Shown one piece after another: positions 18,001 through 28,700 of a stretch of DNA of 64,000 bases. The notes under the pieces were generated by a model. The model ran no database searches. It was not told the origin of the DNA and saw nothing but the letters and a program-made list of their open reading frames with translations. The DNA comes from a virus. The translations under genes and the position numbers were made by a program. Numbering within the stretch: the stretch's first letter is position 1; each line of letters opens with the position of its first letter. The stretch lies in IMG/VR virus record IMGVR_UViG_3300032116_014461, positions 1 through 64,000 of that record. One strand, given 5' to 3'.

Positions 18001-19583
18001 TTACCGATGAAATATTTTTTGCTCCTACTCCCACGCCAACCGTTACTCCTACTAGTGTAACCCCGACACCAACCCCCACAGTTACATCAACCATTACAGC
18101 AACCCCCACGATAACACCATCTGTTACAACTTCGGCCGTTCCTCCTGCTTTCGATAGTTTATATAGCGATGTTATATTACTAATGAATATGTCTGGAACG
18201 AATAATAGCAAAACTATTATTGATTCATCATTATTAAATAATACTATTGTTGCTACAGGCAATGCCGCCATCTCGACTGCTCAAAGTAGATTTGGAGGAT
18301 CTAGTTTATTGGTGCCAACAGCAACATCTAGCCGTAATGGTATATATCTTTCAGCATCTAATGAATTCAATTTTGGTTCTGGTAATTTTACTGTAGAGTT
18401 TTGGCTTAGACAGAATAGTACTCCACAATCTGGTGCTCGTATATTTCAAACCACCGAAAATAATGACTTAAATTCTGGAGTAGACATATACTATCCCAAT
18501 AATACTAACGCTATTGTTGTTAAGCTTTCTGATAGCGACAACAATATAGCCACACTATCTTTAGGTAGTGCTGATACATCTACATGGAATCACTATGCTG
18601 TAGTAAGAAATAATCATAGTATTATTACATACAGAAATGGAGCACAAGTTTCTTCACAATATAAGATTATGAATTTGTCTAATGCTTCTGGTAATATTGT
18701 TGTTGGTGGAAATGCTACAGTCGGACCCAATAGATCGATAAATGCCTATATTGATGATTTTAGAGTTACAAAGGCCGCTAGATATACTAGTAATTTTAGT
18801 AGTCCAGCTTTTCAGTTGGTGAATATTGGACCACCTATAAGTCCTACGCCGACTACTACTTCTACTCCTACACCTACTAGTGGCTTTATACCTTCTCCAA
18901 CACCAACTCCTTCTAGTACCAGTGTTGGCGATCCTCTGTGGAATAGTGTTGCTTTGTTGATGCCTTTCGATGGTACAAATAATGCGACTACTCTTGTAGA
19001 TGTATCGAACAATCCATTAACTATAAACAATGCCAGTAATTTCATTACTTTGAAAACAGATATTAAAAAATATGGATCTGCAAGTGCATTATTACCTGGT
19101 TCCACCTCTAATTCTCAGGCCACATCTTCTTCTAATAAACTTATTGTAGGGACATCAGACTTTACTATAGAATTATGGGCTTATAGAACCTTAAATAGTA
19201 CAGATAGAGGTATATTGCACTTAAGATCCGGATTTGATACCTATAGTGGCCTAGCTATTGGTGTTAATACTATTGGTAGATGGGCAGCATATATCGGAGG
19301 ATCTGAAAGAGCATCAACAGTATTAGCTGCTGAAAATAGCTGGGTACATTTAGCTCTGACAAGATCTTCAGGAACTACTAAGTTTTGGGTGAACGGAACA
19401 GAAGCTATATCTATATCCGACACAACTAACTATACTATGAATACTATAAATATTGGTAATTGGTATGGTGATACCTATCGATTTACAGGATATATTGATG
19501 ACTTAAGAATTACAATAGGGGCTTCTAGATATGGGGCCGTTTCCCCATTCGCTCCTCCTTCATCATCACACCCAACATCATAA
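15078..19583 (+). CDS. Fibre/adhesin with Ig strand, three LamG domains and Thr/Pro linkers
   Basis: A 1501-residue protein starting two codons after the previous TGA and in the same frame. A weak AGAGAA lies seven bases before the ATG, so coupling or readthrough is possible. The N-terminus (YTSNTVLVTAKAP) looks like the final strand of an Ig domain, followed by a complete Ig-like domain to about 155. Beta-rich regions follow, then a LamG-type domain (about 585-800), a Cys-rich segment (about 885-975, with two CC pairs), a Thr/Pro linker (982-1019), a second LamG (1025-1251), a second linker (1253-1281) and a third LamG (1285-1495). The LamG copies share DFTIE(G/L)W, W..(Y/L)...R and YIDD(L/F)R motifs. 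These lectin-like folds suggest glycan binding on the virion surface. Confidence 0.85.
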   Translation: MTQIYTSNTVLVTAKAPIVNFSEGDSATLVADVNIIWINPGSAQRFLTHKWQESNDNGVTWRDISSGTTDHPLSNNNLAPTKTTSLLDNQLTDLELSEFNIAKTKPIVASLTVDNVLLNQDNYLYRCIVLLYNNDLNTIESAGTSQNIFLNVSEKKTGHILPAFDIPWDPMNPRGVIKSGNLKFDQNTKIELFKLTKDACGTQWRIIEVGYSSQYLNGNITNGIPVGLPKTYGPNDQTYPGYMELQFYCNNNWVTQESWISLEGNDEHTLDKYGPVSPVTIAINGQTLLQETSLGTQDNPLVIQPTPSADGDTSLNVTGASSSSSVSVSWNGTALGLGGVIGIQAAGTQTITVPASFALPVQVTITGGCDDDLVVNGQIINQDNSAGSVNYTFSCETRTFTVSVYNAVAGGTAYDYNISFAGTQSNNTAVSSIRADTTNILTISQASETKNVTINGNNNSWTEAGINVQQGSRLFISTTGNIQWSTNNFSSPSGVASGNNILYSGIPQSALVGRIGTTGTPFYVGENYNSFADSSGPLFLSVNDNIKNDNTGSYISVIKYATPDPLGIKVTTLNPEAYDVNTQDLDFSKVSLLLTADDDSISDVSIKNRTFTSSSVDFTNQISTFGEYSSGYTNNGYTVTNSDSSLGFAGDFTIEGWFYFTKNNVGYQGLMSTYRTSDISGWILVLESNNTLRFYATNAGITWYWPMSISSNYVPTLNKWTYIVIQRLGSSAKMFVDGIEVGSTSNNLDITSGSKIEIGSYLYFPGGRKSLQGYVGEVRITKGLARYPLNNPQIPNKPFPKKSYSATQIIDISGSQKSATPVYDSSGKFLYYEFNSKNSYIGPYNEPGQLSLVYSYSNGTQVSAQTPGEAYFQAFDGSNRYFRKLGVYDLDCCYQYPSYSPDDGYYILTKRADGQCVVFDSVRWYAVNGYEKGKIIPCITIPESIGHPNDSATWRSMGYGNNCCNTDGTKNYYELTDEIFFAPTPTPTVTPTSVTPTPTPTVTSTITATPTITPSVTTSAVPPAFDSLYSDVILLMNMSGTNNSKTIIDSSLLNNTIVATGNAAISTAQSRFGGSSLLVPTATSSRNGIYLSASNEFNFGSGNFTVEFWLRQNSTPQSGARIFQTTENNDLNSGVDIYYPNNTNAIVVKLSDSDNNIATLSLGSADTSTWNHYAVVRNNHSIITYRNGAQVSSQYKIMNLSNASGNIVVGGNATVGPNRSINAYIDDFRVTKAARYTSNFSSPAFQLVNIGPPISPTPTTTSTPTPTSGFIPSPTPTPSSTSVGDPLWNSVALLMPFDGTNNATTLVDVSNNPLTINNASNFITLKTDIKKYGSASALLPGSTSNSQATSSSNKLIVGTSDFTIELWAYRTLNSTDRGILHLRSGFDTYSGLAIGVNTIGRWAAYIGGSERASTVLAAENSWVHLALTRSSGTTKFWVNGTEAISISDTTNYTMNTINIGNWYGDTYRFTGYIDDLRITIGASRYGAVSPFAPPSSSHPTS

Positions 19584-19607
19584 TTTATATTATAGGAAAT
19601 AATTTAT

Positions 19608-20381
19608 ATGAATACACTAATACTAAATTCTAGTCAGCCATATTTATATAGTGACGGCAGCGTATCATATATGTTATATTGTTATGCTGATCATTCTATT
19701 TCTTTAGACTATGGTGGTTCCTCATATGTCATAAGACCATGGAAAATTAAGCTATTAAACTTAAATACCAACAATAGTACAACCACTCAAACCCCGTCGT
19801 ATAATGAACAATATGGTCGAATTGCTTTAGAATGCAATCCACACGTTATTATCAATAATGGTGTGATTAAGTTATATTATACTGCCGGTTTTATGAAAAC
19901 CGATAATAGTCCTATAAAATATTATTTATGTTGTATGACAGCAGATAATTTAAGCCTAACAAATTTAACAGATTTTACTGTTATACATAAAACTTTTAGT
20001 GGTACTTTTATAATAGATAATGAGTTATTATTTGTAGATAAAGTTTATGGTAAAGATACTTTGATTCGCAAGCATATTGATGCTACTAATGGAACCATAG
20101 TACCAACAAACACCATGTCATTAGAAGAGATACTCAGAGTTACAAAACAATTTGGTACAGACCAGATTATTATTACTGGAAAAACCACAGAAAAAGCATA
20201 CGCTTCATATCTTCTAAATAATGACCTAACTATAGATCATAGAATTAATAATTCATATAATATGGACGTATATAAATGTAGTATACTAGGCAATACTATG
20301 GCCTATACTGTACGCAATGAATCTTATGGTCCGGAAGATGTTGAGAGTAGAAGCATAGTTATTGAAAATAATGTTGCTTAA
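19608..20381 (+). CDS. Small beta-propeller-like virion protein (unrecognised)
   Basis: A 257-residue protein with an AGGA motif ten bases before the ATG. The sequence alternates short beta segments and turns, with aromatic-rich motifs such as NPHVIINNG and KLYYTAG. These recall blades of five-bladed glycosidase-like propellers, but I cannot place the catalytic acidic residues, so this is only a fold impression. There is no signal peptide or membrane segment. It lies between the giant mosaic proteins and the tail-body genes, so it is probably a minor structural or adhesion component. No Thr/Pro linker is present, unlike its upstream neighbours. Confidence 0.6.
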   Translation: MNTLILNSSQPYLYSDGSVSYMLYCYADHSISLDYGGSSYVIRPWKIKLLNLNTNNSTTTQTPSYNEQYGRIALECNPHVIINNGVIKLYYTAGFMKTDNSPIKYYLCCMTADNLSLTNLTDFTVIHKTFSGTFIIDNELLFVDKVYGKDTLIRKHIDATNGTIVPTNTMSLEEILRVTKQFGTDQIIITGKTTEKAYASYLLNNDLTIDHRINNSYNMDVYKCSILGNTMAYTVRNESYGPEDVESRSIVIENNVA

Positions 20382-20402
20382 GATAGTGGTGTATTCTATA
20401 AT
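20374..20402 (+). promoter_or_regulatory. Possible sigma70-type promoter ahead of the tail-body genes
   Basis: TTGCTT and TATAAT are separated by 17 bases, overlapping the end of the preceding gene. The -10 box is perfect, but only the TTG core of the -35 box matches. In DNA this AT-rich such matches arise by chance, so this is a weak call. It would drive the 79-residue protein and the genes after it. Confidence 0.25.
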
Positions 20403-20428
20403 AGTTATGATTTACTAGGAGATATATT

Positions 20429-20668
20429 ATGGCCAATCCGGATCTAAAAGTTACTTTCCCAGATGGAAATATCAAGCACTTAGCCAACAACCAGTGTGAT
20501 TGTCCTAATACGCTTGAGGTGGTAGTTAATAACTTAGTGGTTGGCAAAAAATATACAGTGTTTATTAATAATCTCAACAATACAGCGGTCAGAACATTCC
20601 CCAGCAGCTACAGCTTTGTTGCACAAAACGCCAACAAGACACTATCGTTTTATTACCAATTTAGTTGA
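20429..20668 (+). CDS. Small structural protein, unknown
   Basis: A 79-residue protein with a strong AGGAG ribosome site eight bases before its ATG. It is a single short beta-rich domain (LEVVVNNLVVGKKYTVFI, then SYSFVAQ), resembling one fibronectin- or Ig-sized strand set, with two Cys in CDC. No family is recognised. It is flanked by short intergenic gaps containing TATAAT-like boxes and precedes the tail genes, so a small virion or tail-decoration role is plausible but unproven. Confidence 0.6.
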   Translation: MANPDLKVTFPDGNIKHLANNQCDCPNTLEVVVNNLVVGKKYTVFINNLNNTAVRTFPSSYSFVAQNANKTLSFYYQFS

Positions 20669-20708
20669 TTTTTAGTGTTGAGGATTATAATCTAAGGACA
20701 TCAACACA

Positions 20709-22706
20709 ATGCCATATGCACTTAATACTGATACTGGTTTAGACAACGTAGAATTTTCAGCTCAGACCGCAACAACTAGACCAGTATCTATTCTTTTTAA
20801 TGGTTCGGGCATACACACAATCTCCGGCCCCGTACCATTAGTAGATATATCCAAAGCATATAATAGAACTAGTACTGGAGAACTAGAGAGTATTCTTAAT
20901 ACTATTACTCTAACTGGTAAAATTATTAGACCAGATATCTCTCCTCCTCCTACTAGTGGTATCAAAACTGTTATTACTGCCATAAGCGGACTCCAAGCAT
21001 TATTCACCAAATGCTCCACCGGACACTTAGTAATTCAATGTGATGGCACGGATATGTTGAGTGTTTCTGGTGTTATGGTAAAAGATGCTTCTTTTAATAG
21101 ATCAGAAGACAACTGGGTATATAGCGCTGATTACACAATATCTTTAGAGTACTATGAACCTGGACAACCGGGTGCTGCTGTTGTACAGAATACTAGTGAT
21201 TCTTGGTCTATAGAACCATTAGAAGATTATGTATATAGTTCTTTTAGTGCAACTGTTAAAACAAAACCAGAAACACATAATCCACAATTAAAACCTAACC
21301 CACTTCCTGGGGGTGGCGGAGGTAGCGGCGGTTCTTCTAACTTGGGCGGTGATGGATCTGGTACAACGCTTAATGTTATTAATGTGCCACAATATAGAAT
21401 ATCGAGAAGAGTATCTGCTGTGGGACTGCCCGTATCCGCTCCTGTTTCGTCTACTGGTGCTGGTGCCAATACTTGTGTGAGTGGTGCTGGTAATAAAGCA
21501 TATATGGAAGCTAAAAAATGGGTAGAATCTAGACTAGAATATACTTTCGAAGGACAGAAGGTTATCAGTAATGCTTCCGGTGCCAGCGGTCTTGTTTATG
21601 TTATGACCACACCCAGTATTAGCAATTTTAAAGATACCTTTTTATATAATCATGTTAGAAGTATTAATTTTAGTATAACAGACGGATCTTATGAAGTTAA
21701 TGATACTTGGCTTGCTATGCCTACTGGTATTAAATATATCGAAGACTATAGTATCGAATGTTCTACAGATGATAGATATGTAAAGACAGTAAGAGTGCAA
21801 GGTAATATTAAAGGTCTTTATATGTCATCTTTTGATGTGATGAAAGGATCCGGTGGAGTTGGATTACCTCCTACCGGTGCCGGGTATTTAAATATTGTGC
21901 CCAATTCTGGTAGGCTCACAGGAGCATTACCCGGAGCTGCCAATATATTGGATTTGACTGGTAGTGTGGCCGGATCTCAATCTACTTTTTATGGAAATCC
22001 TTATCAAAATGCTAGTAGTGGTTGGATTTTTGATATCAAGCCCTATGTATATCGTAGAGCATCATTAGCAGTCTATAATAATATACATGATCGAAATCAG
22101 AACTATGTATCTCCAGCAACCAATCCTCCACCACCACCCAATAATCCTGTCTATTGTCACGAGACTTTACTCAATGTAATTCCAGTGAGTACCACAGAAG
22201 GACACGATCCAAGAAAAGGTACGATTAGTTATAGTTATGAATTTAATAATAAGTTTAATTTAGTTAGTGGCGTAATATCAGAAAATATTACTATCAATGA
22301 AACAGGTCCCACAGATGTATTTAGCGAAGCATTTGTTATAGGTCGTCAACTTGGGCCAGTTCTTCAGTCATTAGGAACAAAAACTTCCACTAAGAAAGAT
22401 CTTACAATAGAAGTTGTGGTAGTTCCACCCTCGTCCATAGCCGGTTTAATAATGAGCAATAATCAGTGTCCGTTGTGGACAGGTGGTTCGGTGTATAGTC
22501 ATATACAAGGAATAGTTGATGGCCTCAAGCCATTTGGTGCTAGGAGCAATAGTTATTTTGGCAATTTAGCTAGGACTCAGTTACCGGGACAGGTTTATTT
22601 ATCTCAGGACAATCATTCATGGAATCCAACAGAAGGAAGATACTCTAGATCCGTTAGTTGGGTATATCAACAATGCTCAACAGATAAGGTATATCTAGAT
22701 CACTAA
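20709..22706 (+). CDS. Tail/baseplate structural protein (unrecognised family)
   Basis: A 665-residue protein; AAGG lies upstream of the ATG. The N-terminal domain (about 1-170) is beta-rich and ends in a pattern of alternating strands (DNWVYSADYTISLEYYEP) of the kind seen in phage tail-tube or baseplate domains. A Gly-rich hinge (GGGGGSGGSS, near 200) separates it from a larger C-terminal region (about 230-665), which repeats a similar strand pattern near 510-560 (GTISYSYEFNNKFN) and ends in VSWVYQQC. The stop codon is followed two bases later by the next ATG, so it is co-translated with the hub-like gene. I infer a tail-tip or baseplate role from size, order and fold character; no specific family is assigned. 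Confidence 0.6.
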   Translation: MPYALNTDTGLDNVEFSAQTATTRPVSILFNGSGIHTISGPVPLVDISKAYNRTSTGELESILNTITLTGKIIRPDISPPPTSGIKTVITAISGLQALFTKCSTGHLVIQCDGTDMLSVSGVMVKDASFNRSEDNWVYSADYTISLEYYEPGQPGAAVVQNTSDSWSIEPLEDYVYSSFSATVKTKPETHNPQLKPNPLPGGGGGSGGSSNLGGDGSGTTLNVINVPQYRISRRVSAVGLPVSAPVSSTGAGANTCVSGAGNKAYMEAKKWVESRLEYTFEGQKVISNASGASGLVYVMTTPSISNFKDTFLYNHVRSINFSITDGSYEVNDTWLAMPTGIKYIEDYSIECSTDDRYVKTVRVQGNIKGLYMSSFDVMKGSGGVGLPPTGAGYLNIVPNSGRLTGALPGAANILDLTGSVAGSQSTFYGNPYQNASSGWIFDIKPYVYRRASLAVYNNIHDRNQNYVSPATNPPPPPNNPVYCHETLLNVIPVSTTEGHDPRKGTISYSYEFNNKFNLVSGVISENITINETGPTDVFSEAFVIGRQLGPVLQSLGTKTSTKKDLTIEVVVVPPSSIAGLIMSNNQCPLWTGGSVYSHIQGIVDGLKPFGARSNSYFGNLARTQLPGQVYLSQDNHSWNPTEGRYSRSVSWVYQQCSTDKVYLDH

Positions 22707-22708
22707 TT

Positions 22709-25700
22709 ATGGCTAAATCATGCACAGATAATAAGACACTCATTCCTGCTCAAACACTATTTTTAGGCGCTAGCGTAGCGGACTTTAGTGTTAATATGGG
22801 ATGGGGAGGTCAAGCCTCTCAGTTAAATGTTACGCTTGTGGAAGACTTTAGTCCAGCTTGTACTGGAATTCCTCAAATAGTAACTCGCGGTGGAAGTTAT
22901 GATGCTGATAATCATTATCATGACTGTAATTCTGATAGAGAATGCTATATGGATGAAAAGGGTATGCCCTATAATCCAGACGGAAATCCGCCTTCTCAAG
23001 AAAGAGTAGTTCCTGGCAAGGTTTATTATGCTTGGACCAACAACAATGGATTTGTGTCTAGATATTGGCGAAACGCCGATCCTGGATTTTTTGGGTTCAA
23101 GAGTGCGATAGATATTACAGGAGCCTATGATGTTGCTAAATATAATACTTCTAAAGGTATGGATATTATAAATACCCCAGTATTTTTTAAAATAGGAGAT
23201 TTTTCTTTTAGTGGTATTGTACAGTCATGGGAGAAGGATGTTAGTAGTGGGGGATTAACCTATCGTGTGAATATTGAAAGTATAGATTCATTGTTGAGTA
23301 ATTCATATATTATTCTTGGTGGCTATGCTGGTTCTATTTTTTCCAAGCTACCGGGTGCTGTATATGGAGGGCCAAAGAACTTTACCGGTTCTGGATTAAC
23401 ATATAATGGTAAAATAGTAGAAGGTAATCTTGCTAATGTTTTTAATGTATATGGGTTTTTAGAATCTATGGGCTTTGAGAGTTTCGGAGCCTCATATAGA
23501 AACGAAAACGGCATTAGTGCAAAGTCTGTTATCGATGCTTTGGCGGTACTAACATCGTCTGATTCTACTAGTTCTAGTGATCCAGCACATGCATTATTAC
23601 AAGAACAGAAGAAGGCGTTTTCTCCATTTGGTCGTATTATTTTAAAAACAGCACAGGAAAACACAACCTATACACGATTAAGTACTAATCATGCTTATAG
23701 TATGGGTTTGATTCCACCATCCTTAGATTTAGATGGCATAGAAAGATGTCATTTTACACTAGATCTATCAGAAATGCCTATTCCACCGAATGATTACAGA
23801 ATTAATGATAATGTCTTAAGTATAATGGATTTTATATCCAATGTTTGTGAGGCAACTGGTGTTGATTTTTATTTTGATATGTTGGTGGTTCCATATCAGA
23901 ATAAACCAATGAATGTTATTAAAGTTAGAACAGTTAATAGACGTATACAGCCAGCTCCTGGACAGATAGAAAGCACTATTAAGTCTTTCGCTGATAATGG
24001 TTTTCCAATGTCTGCTGGTAATATAGGAAAAGAAAAAAGCGATAGTGCTCCAAGAGTATTATACATGGGCGGAAAACAGCAAAGACTTTATCAGGCTAAA
24101 AGTTATAGATTGGGCTTTGCTAGATCAAATTACGTATGGAATCCTGTTAGTAAAACATTTGTTGATTTTACTTCTTATGATTTTGGTAAGATTAGAGCGC
24201 CGTGCGGATATTCTACTCGAAATACTACGCTGTCTACCAATATTAATGGTGCTCTTTTTACTGATTTATTTGACACCGACGAAACTATAAAGCAGACTAT
24301 TACTGGTTTAGCGTTTGATGATGATGATACAGAGTGGCAGGATGCGGATTTGTCTGATAAGGCTTTGTCCGGTAATTATATCAAAACTAAATCAATTAAA
24401 AGACAATCTACTTCACAATTTAAAAGATTCTTTCCTTTATTTCAAGATGTAATTTGTCCGTTCTTTGGTTTCCAAATGAGCGAAACGATACCGCCAAATA
24501 CTTCTACTACAGAGAATAACGACTTTAGGAGAGTTAGACCAGTTTATCTAGATACTTGGACTGGTCAAATAGTATTCGTGATAGGCTTATCCGATCTCCC
24601 TACTAATCTTAATGTTCCACTTACTTCCTTATATGGAAATAATCAATTAATTATTGGGGAAACAGAGATGAGGGCGGCGATGGCTGGCATAGATGAATAC
24701 ATGGCATATGGATTGGGTAAAATTTTTAAACCAGATCTTATCCTAATGTTATCTCAAGCTTATGCTAGTAGAGGTATTCAGATGGTTGGTGTCGGAGAAG
24801 AGAACGAGGGCTTTTTAAAATTTCCTAAACTCTCTGAAGCATTTAATATTAGTAATGAAGTGGGTGCTCCAGGCCCAGCAGCGCCACAGCCAACCAGTAG
24901 TGATATTAACTTTGATCTATTCTTAAATCCTAATCTGGTAAAAGACTTAACTACATTGGTGAATTTTATTTCTGATATAGGTAATACATATTATGGTAAA
25001 CAATATTTAGTTAGAATTCCGGAATTAGCAACCTATAGAGATTATCAATATAGTAATTTTCAAATTCCAGTAGGCTCTCAAACAATATCTGTTTTTAAAG
25101 GTAGTGGTAAGATACAATATAATTATGAGCCTACCAACGAAGGAGCTTGGGAAGAGCCAGGAAACATCGTTGATGATACAATTTTAGTAGGAACTCCAAA
25201 ATATTATATGTTATGTGAAGATGATGGTAGAATAGGACCAATATTAGGCTATAATGCTTCTGATGCATTTGATTATGTTTCTAGGGCTATTTGTGGATTA
25301 AGTGTTATATCTCAAGCAGCATACTATGAACAACAATATAGTAATCAGCCGGGTGGTGACAGATGGAGGAATGGAGCACTCAGGTACGATATGAAAGTTT
25401 TAGTTGATGCCGCCAGAGCAGGAGCATGTAATGATGATAAATTCTTCTTTTTGTCGTTAGATCTTAGTAGTATTAGTTCAGATGAATATGTTGTAGTAGA
25501 TTCACCAGTAGCCTTAAGAGGTCCATATGATGCTGCGGTTGGAGCTTTTGGACCAGCAATTACTCCATTGTCCAAGTCTAAAAAAATCTATACTAAAGCA
25601 TCGATTCATGAGGATATCATATATCTTAAGCCAGCCACACTAGAAGAACCTAGAGTTTTAATTACTACATCAAATAATCTTAATTTAGCAACCACTAGCT

Positions 25701-28700
25701 ATTCGTATCAGACAGACCCCAACAGAACAGTTGTGGCCAATATTGCTCTAGAAGATCTTTTATTGTATTTAAAGTATGTAACTCCACCATACGATGATAA
25801 TTTTATTAGATTTATGGCTCACTATATGAGTCCGATCATTGGTAATACAACATTATTGGTTAATGGATTTACAACCACAAATAGTGTACAACATGCTATG
25901 TTGGCTCCTAAAGCGGCGCACCCATACTTTGCTGGCATTCCTGTTAAATCTAATCAGTATACATATGGTCCTTGGACCAATTATCCAGAATTAATAAAAA
26001 CCGACATTTTCCCAGGAATAGCCGGTGATGCTGCTAGTCGCGCTGTAGAAAATTTAATAGCTGGTGTTAAAGTAGAAGTACAAGAAGATTATGTTCCATG
26101 GAATTATGGTAGTGTATCGCTATTAGATAGCGTAGTTTTAGGAGAAATACAAGCTAATAGCAGTTATCAACAAATTACAGAAACAGCGAGGATAGATACT
26201 ATTGGCTTGCCCACACTAGGTCTTGGTTCACCATTTATCTATACAGATCGAGCTGATGTGGAACAAGGCAGTATAATAATTAATAGTCAATTATTTACCC
26301 CAAGAATGGCGACACTTCCCTATGTACAAAAAAGATATCAAGCCAATAATAATCCTTTAGAAAACATACCTATTGTTGGAGAGCTTGTTATAGCACCTAA
26401 TATTCCATCTCGCGCAGCAGTTACAACAGACTTAAGCTACAATATAATTGTGTTCGATGCAGAACACAGAAATGCTTATGCTCCTATTGTTAGTAATATA
26501 CAGTGTAGTATTAGTCCTCAACAAGTACGTACTACTTATAATTTTAGAACGCATACTCGTAAATTAGGTTTATTTAATAAAGAAAATGCAGATAGAATTC
26601 GTAAATTTGCAGCTGCAAATATTAAACGTAATAAAGAATTAGCCACACAAACTAATAAGCTTACTAATAGAATAAATAAAGAAACACAAGAAAGATTACA
26701 TAGTATAAAAAATGCTGGTAATCCATATGGATCCAAAAACCTACAATCTGGATTATATGGCACGAGTCCCACAGAAATTATGTGTGGTAGGGCTTTTCCA
26801 TTCGTGAGTATGCCTAGGACTATACGAAAAGACTTAGCAACTCTTCGTCAGCAAATGAAGGCAAATAAAAAGCAACCAGGATCAAATGAATCTAATACTG
26901 GCGGAACTGGTGTTGTTCCATTTACACTTGAGATGCCCTATGGTCAAGATCCTGGTGAAAATCAGACAGAAAAAAACTTATATGCATTGAACGATACGTC
27001 CCAAAAAGAATTTGCCGAAGCCGGTAATCCAGCGAGATCATCTATTAGAAATAGTAGGTGGTCTACATATGTTGGTATATATCAATCAAAAGAAGCTCCC
27101 GCAGATCTTGTTAAAGAATATTCTTTAAAATCAGCCATGAGTTTGGACGGTATTTTTTCGCCAGTATCTTTTTATCCAACTAAGTTTTATAGCACATATC
27201 CATTACAAAAATATCAACGTCATGAATGTCCATACTGTGATAAAACAGGTATAATAAAAGATCAGGTATATACTAATGGAGCTACTGTTCAGATGGTGTC
27301 CTATCAATGCCCCTATTGCGTTAGTAAAAAAGACGGATTGGCAACAACCGCTACAACCACAGCATCTGCACAATCATTAGAGATTTTGCCACCATATATA
27401 GTTACAAATAAAAGAGATATTAATGTTATTACAGAATTTGGTTCATCTTCTTCTGTTAGTAGTACGTCTAGTAGTTCCAGTTCTAGCTCTGGCAGCGGAC
27501 AAGAAATCGCTATTAATTTAGTAAGTCTTCAGCCTATTGTTGTTCCTTATGGAGAATTTAGAAATTATAATGCTGGAGAAAAAGATAAATGTAGACACAG
27601 TATAGAAGTAGTAGCTCATGGAGAAATGCCACCACAAAAAGGATGGGGCATTAATACGCGTTGGAATATGGGCAAGTTTATTAAACTAGACGGCAATATG
27701 CAAAATAATACAGATAATACACAAGCTGGAACAGGCTATAATGCAGATTATTTTCATAAAGACTTATTAAATACAGATAATAAAGAAAAATTAAACAATC
27801 AAAGATTTTTTGGTCTCAGAGGTCCAATAATCTATCATGCTTGGGGATACGACCTAGAGGGATTCCCTGTGCCAAATGCTGCCGATGAAGCCAAATTCGT
27901 AGATGAACATGGTAATCCCAAAAGATTTATATTGAAACAAACAGTAGAATCTAATACACGAGTAAAATTTAAAGATCTCAAAAATAAAGATATGTTTGTT
28001 GTTGCAGATGATTATAATTCAGGAAAGAAGCTATGGGAACAAAATTATTATTATAAAGTACCGGGCATGTCTGTTACAAGACCCAATAATACCATATCAA
28101 AAATGACAGATGATACTGAGGTATATAAATGTAAATTAGAAAATGATATGGAACACTATGGTGCTTTTAATGCGGATGGTCAAGTTGGTCTTGGTGATAT
28201 AATTAGTAAAACCCAGAATTGGGAAAATAATAAATGGACAGAAAAGAAAAAACTAAAGGAGTTCTATAGAAACTGGGCAGAACATCCTAATCTATGGAAA
28301 GTTGGGCCAATAGACTTAAGGTGGGATGAAAATCGTCAGGTATGGACTACAAAATCTTCTGACGCTATGACTATCTATAAAATGGTTTATGTCACATTAG
28401 AAGAGGATCTAACTAAGTCGCAAGACTATGATGAAACATATCCAGCTAGAGGATTCTTAGATGACCTAGAGTATTCTTCTGAAAAATTACCGGCTAACTC
28501 CAGAAGATTAGTATTTGTAAAAGACCGTGGTGGATATACTGCTCCCCGAGGTGCTAAACTATTATGTCGTTACGATAAAGATAGTGGCTTTTATGAGCCT
28601 GTGAGTAAGCAAATGTTTGTGGTTGGAGGTACAGTAGGAACCGGTAATTCTGCGACGATAGAGATGTCTTATATACAAGGACGTAAAAAGGGAGAAGTCG

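Noticed and set aside
20665-20691. TTGATT-15-TATAAT ahead of the 20709 gene as a promoter
   Set aside because: The spacing is short and the -35 match is partial; such boxes are expected by chance in DNA this AT-rich.
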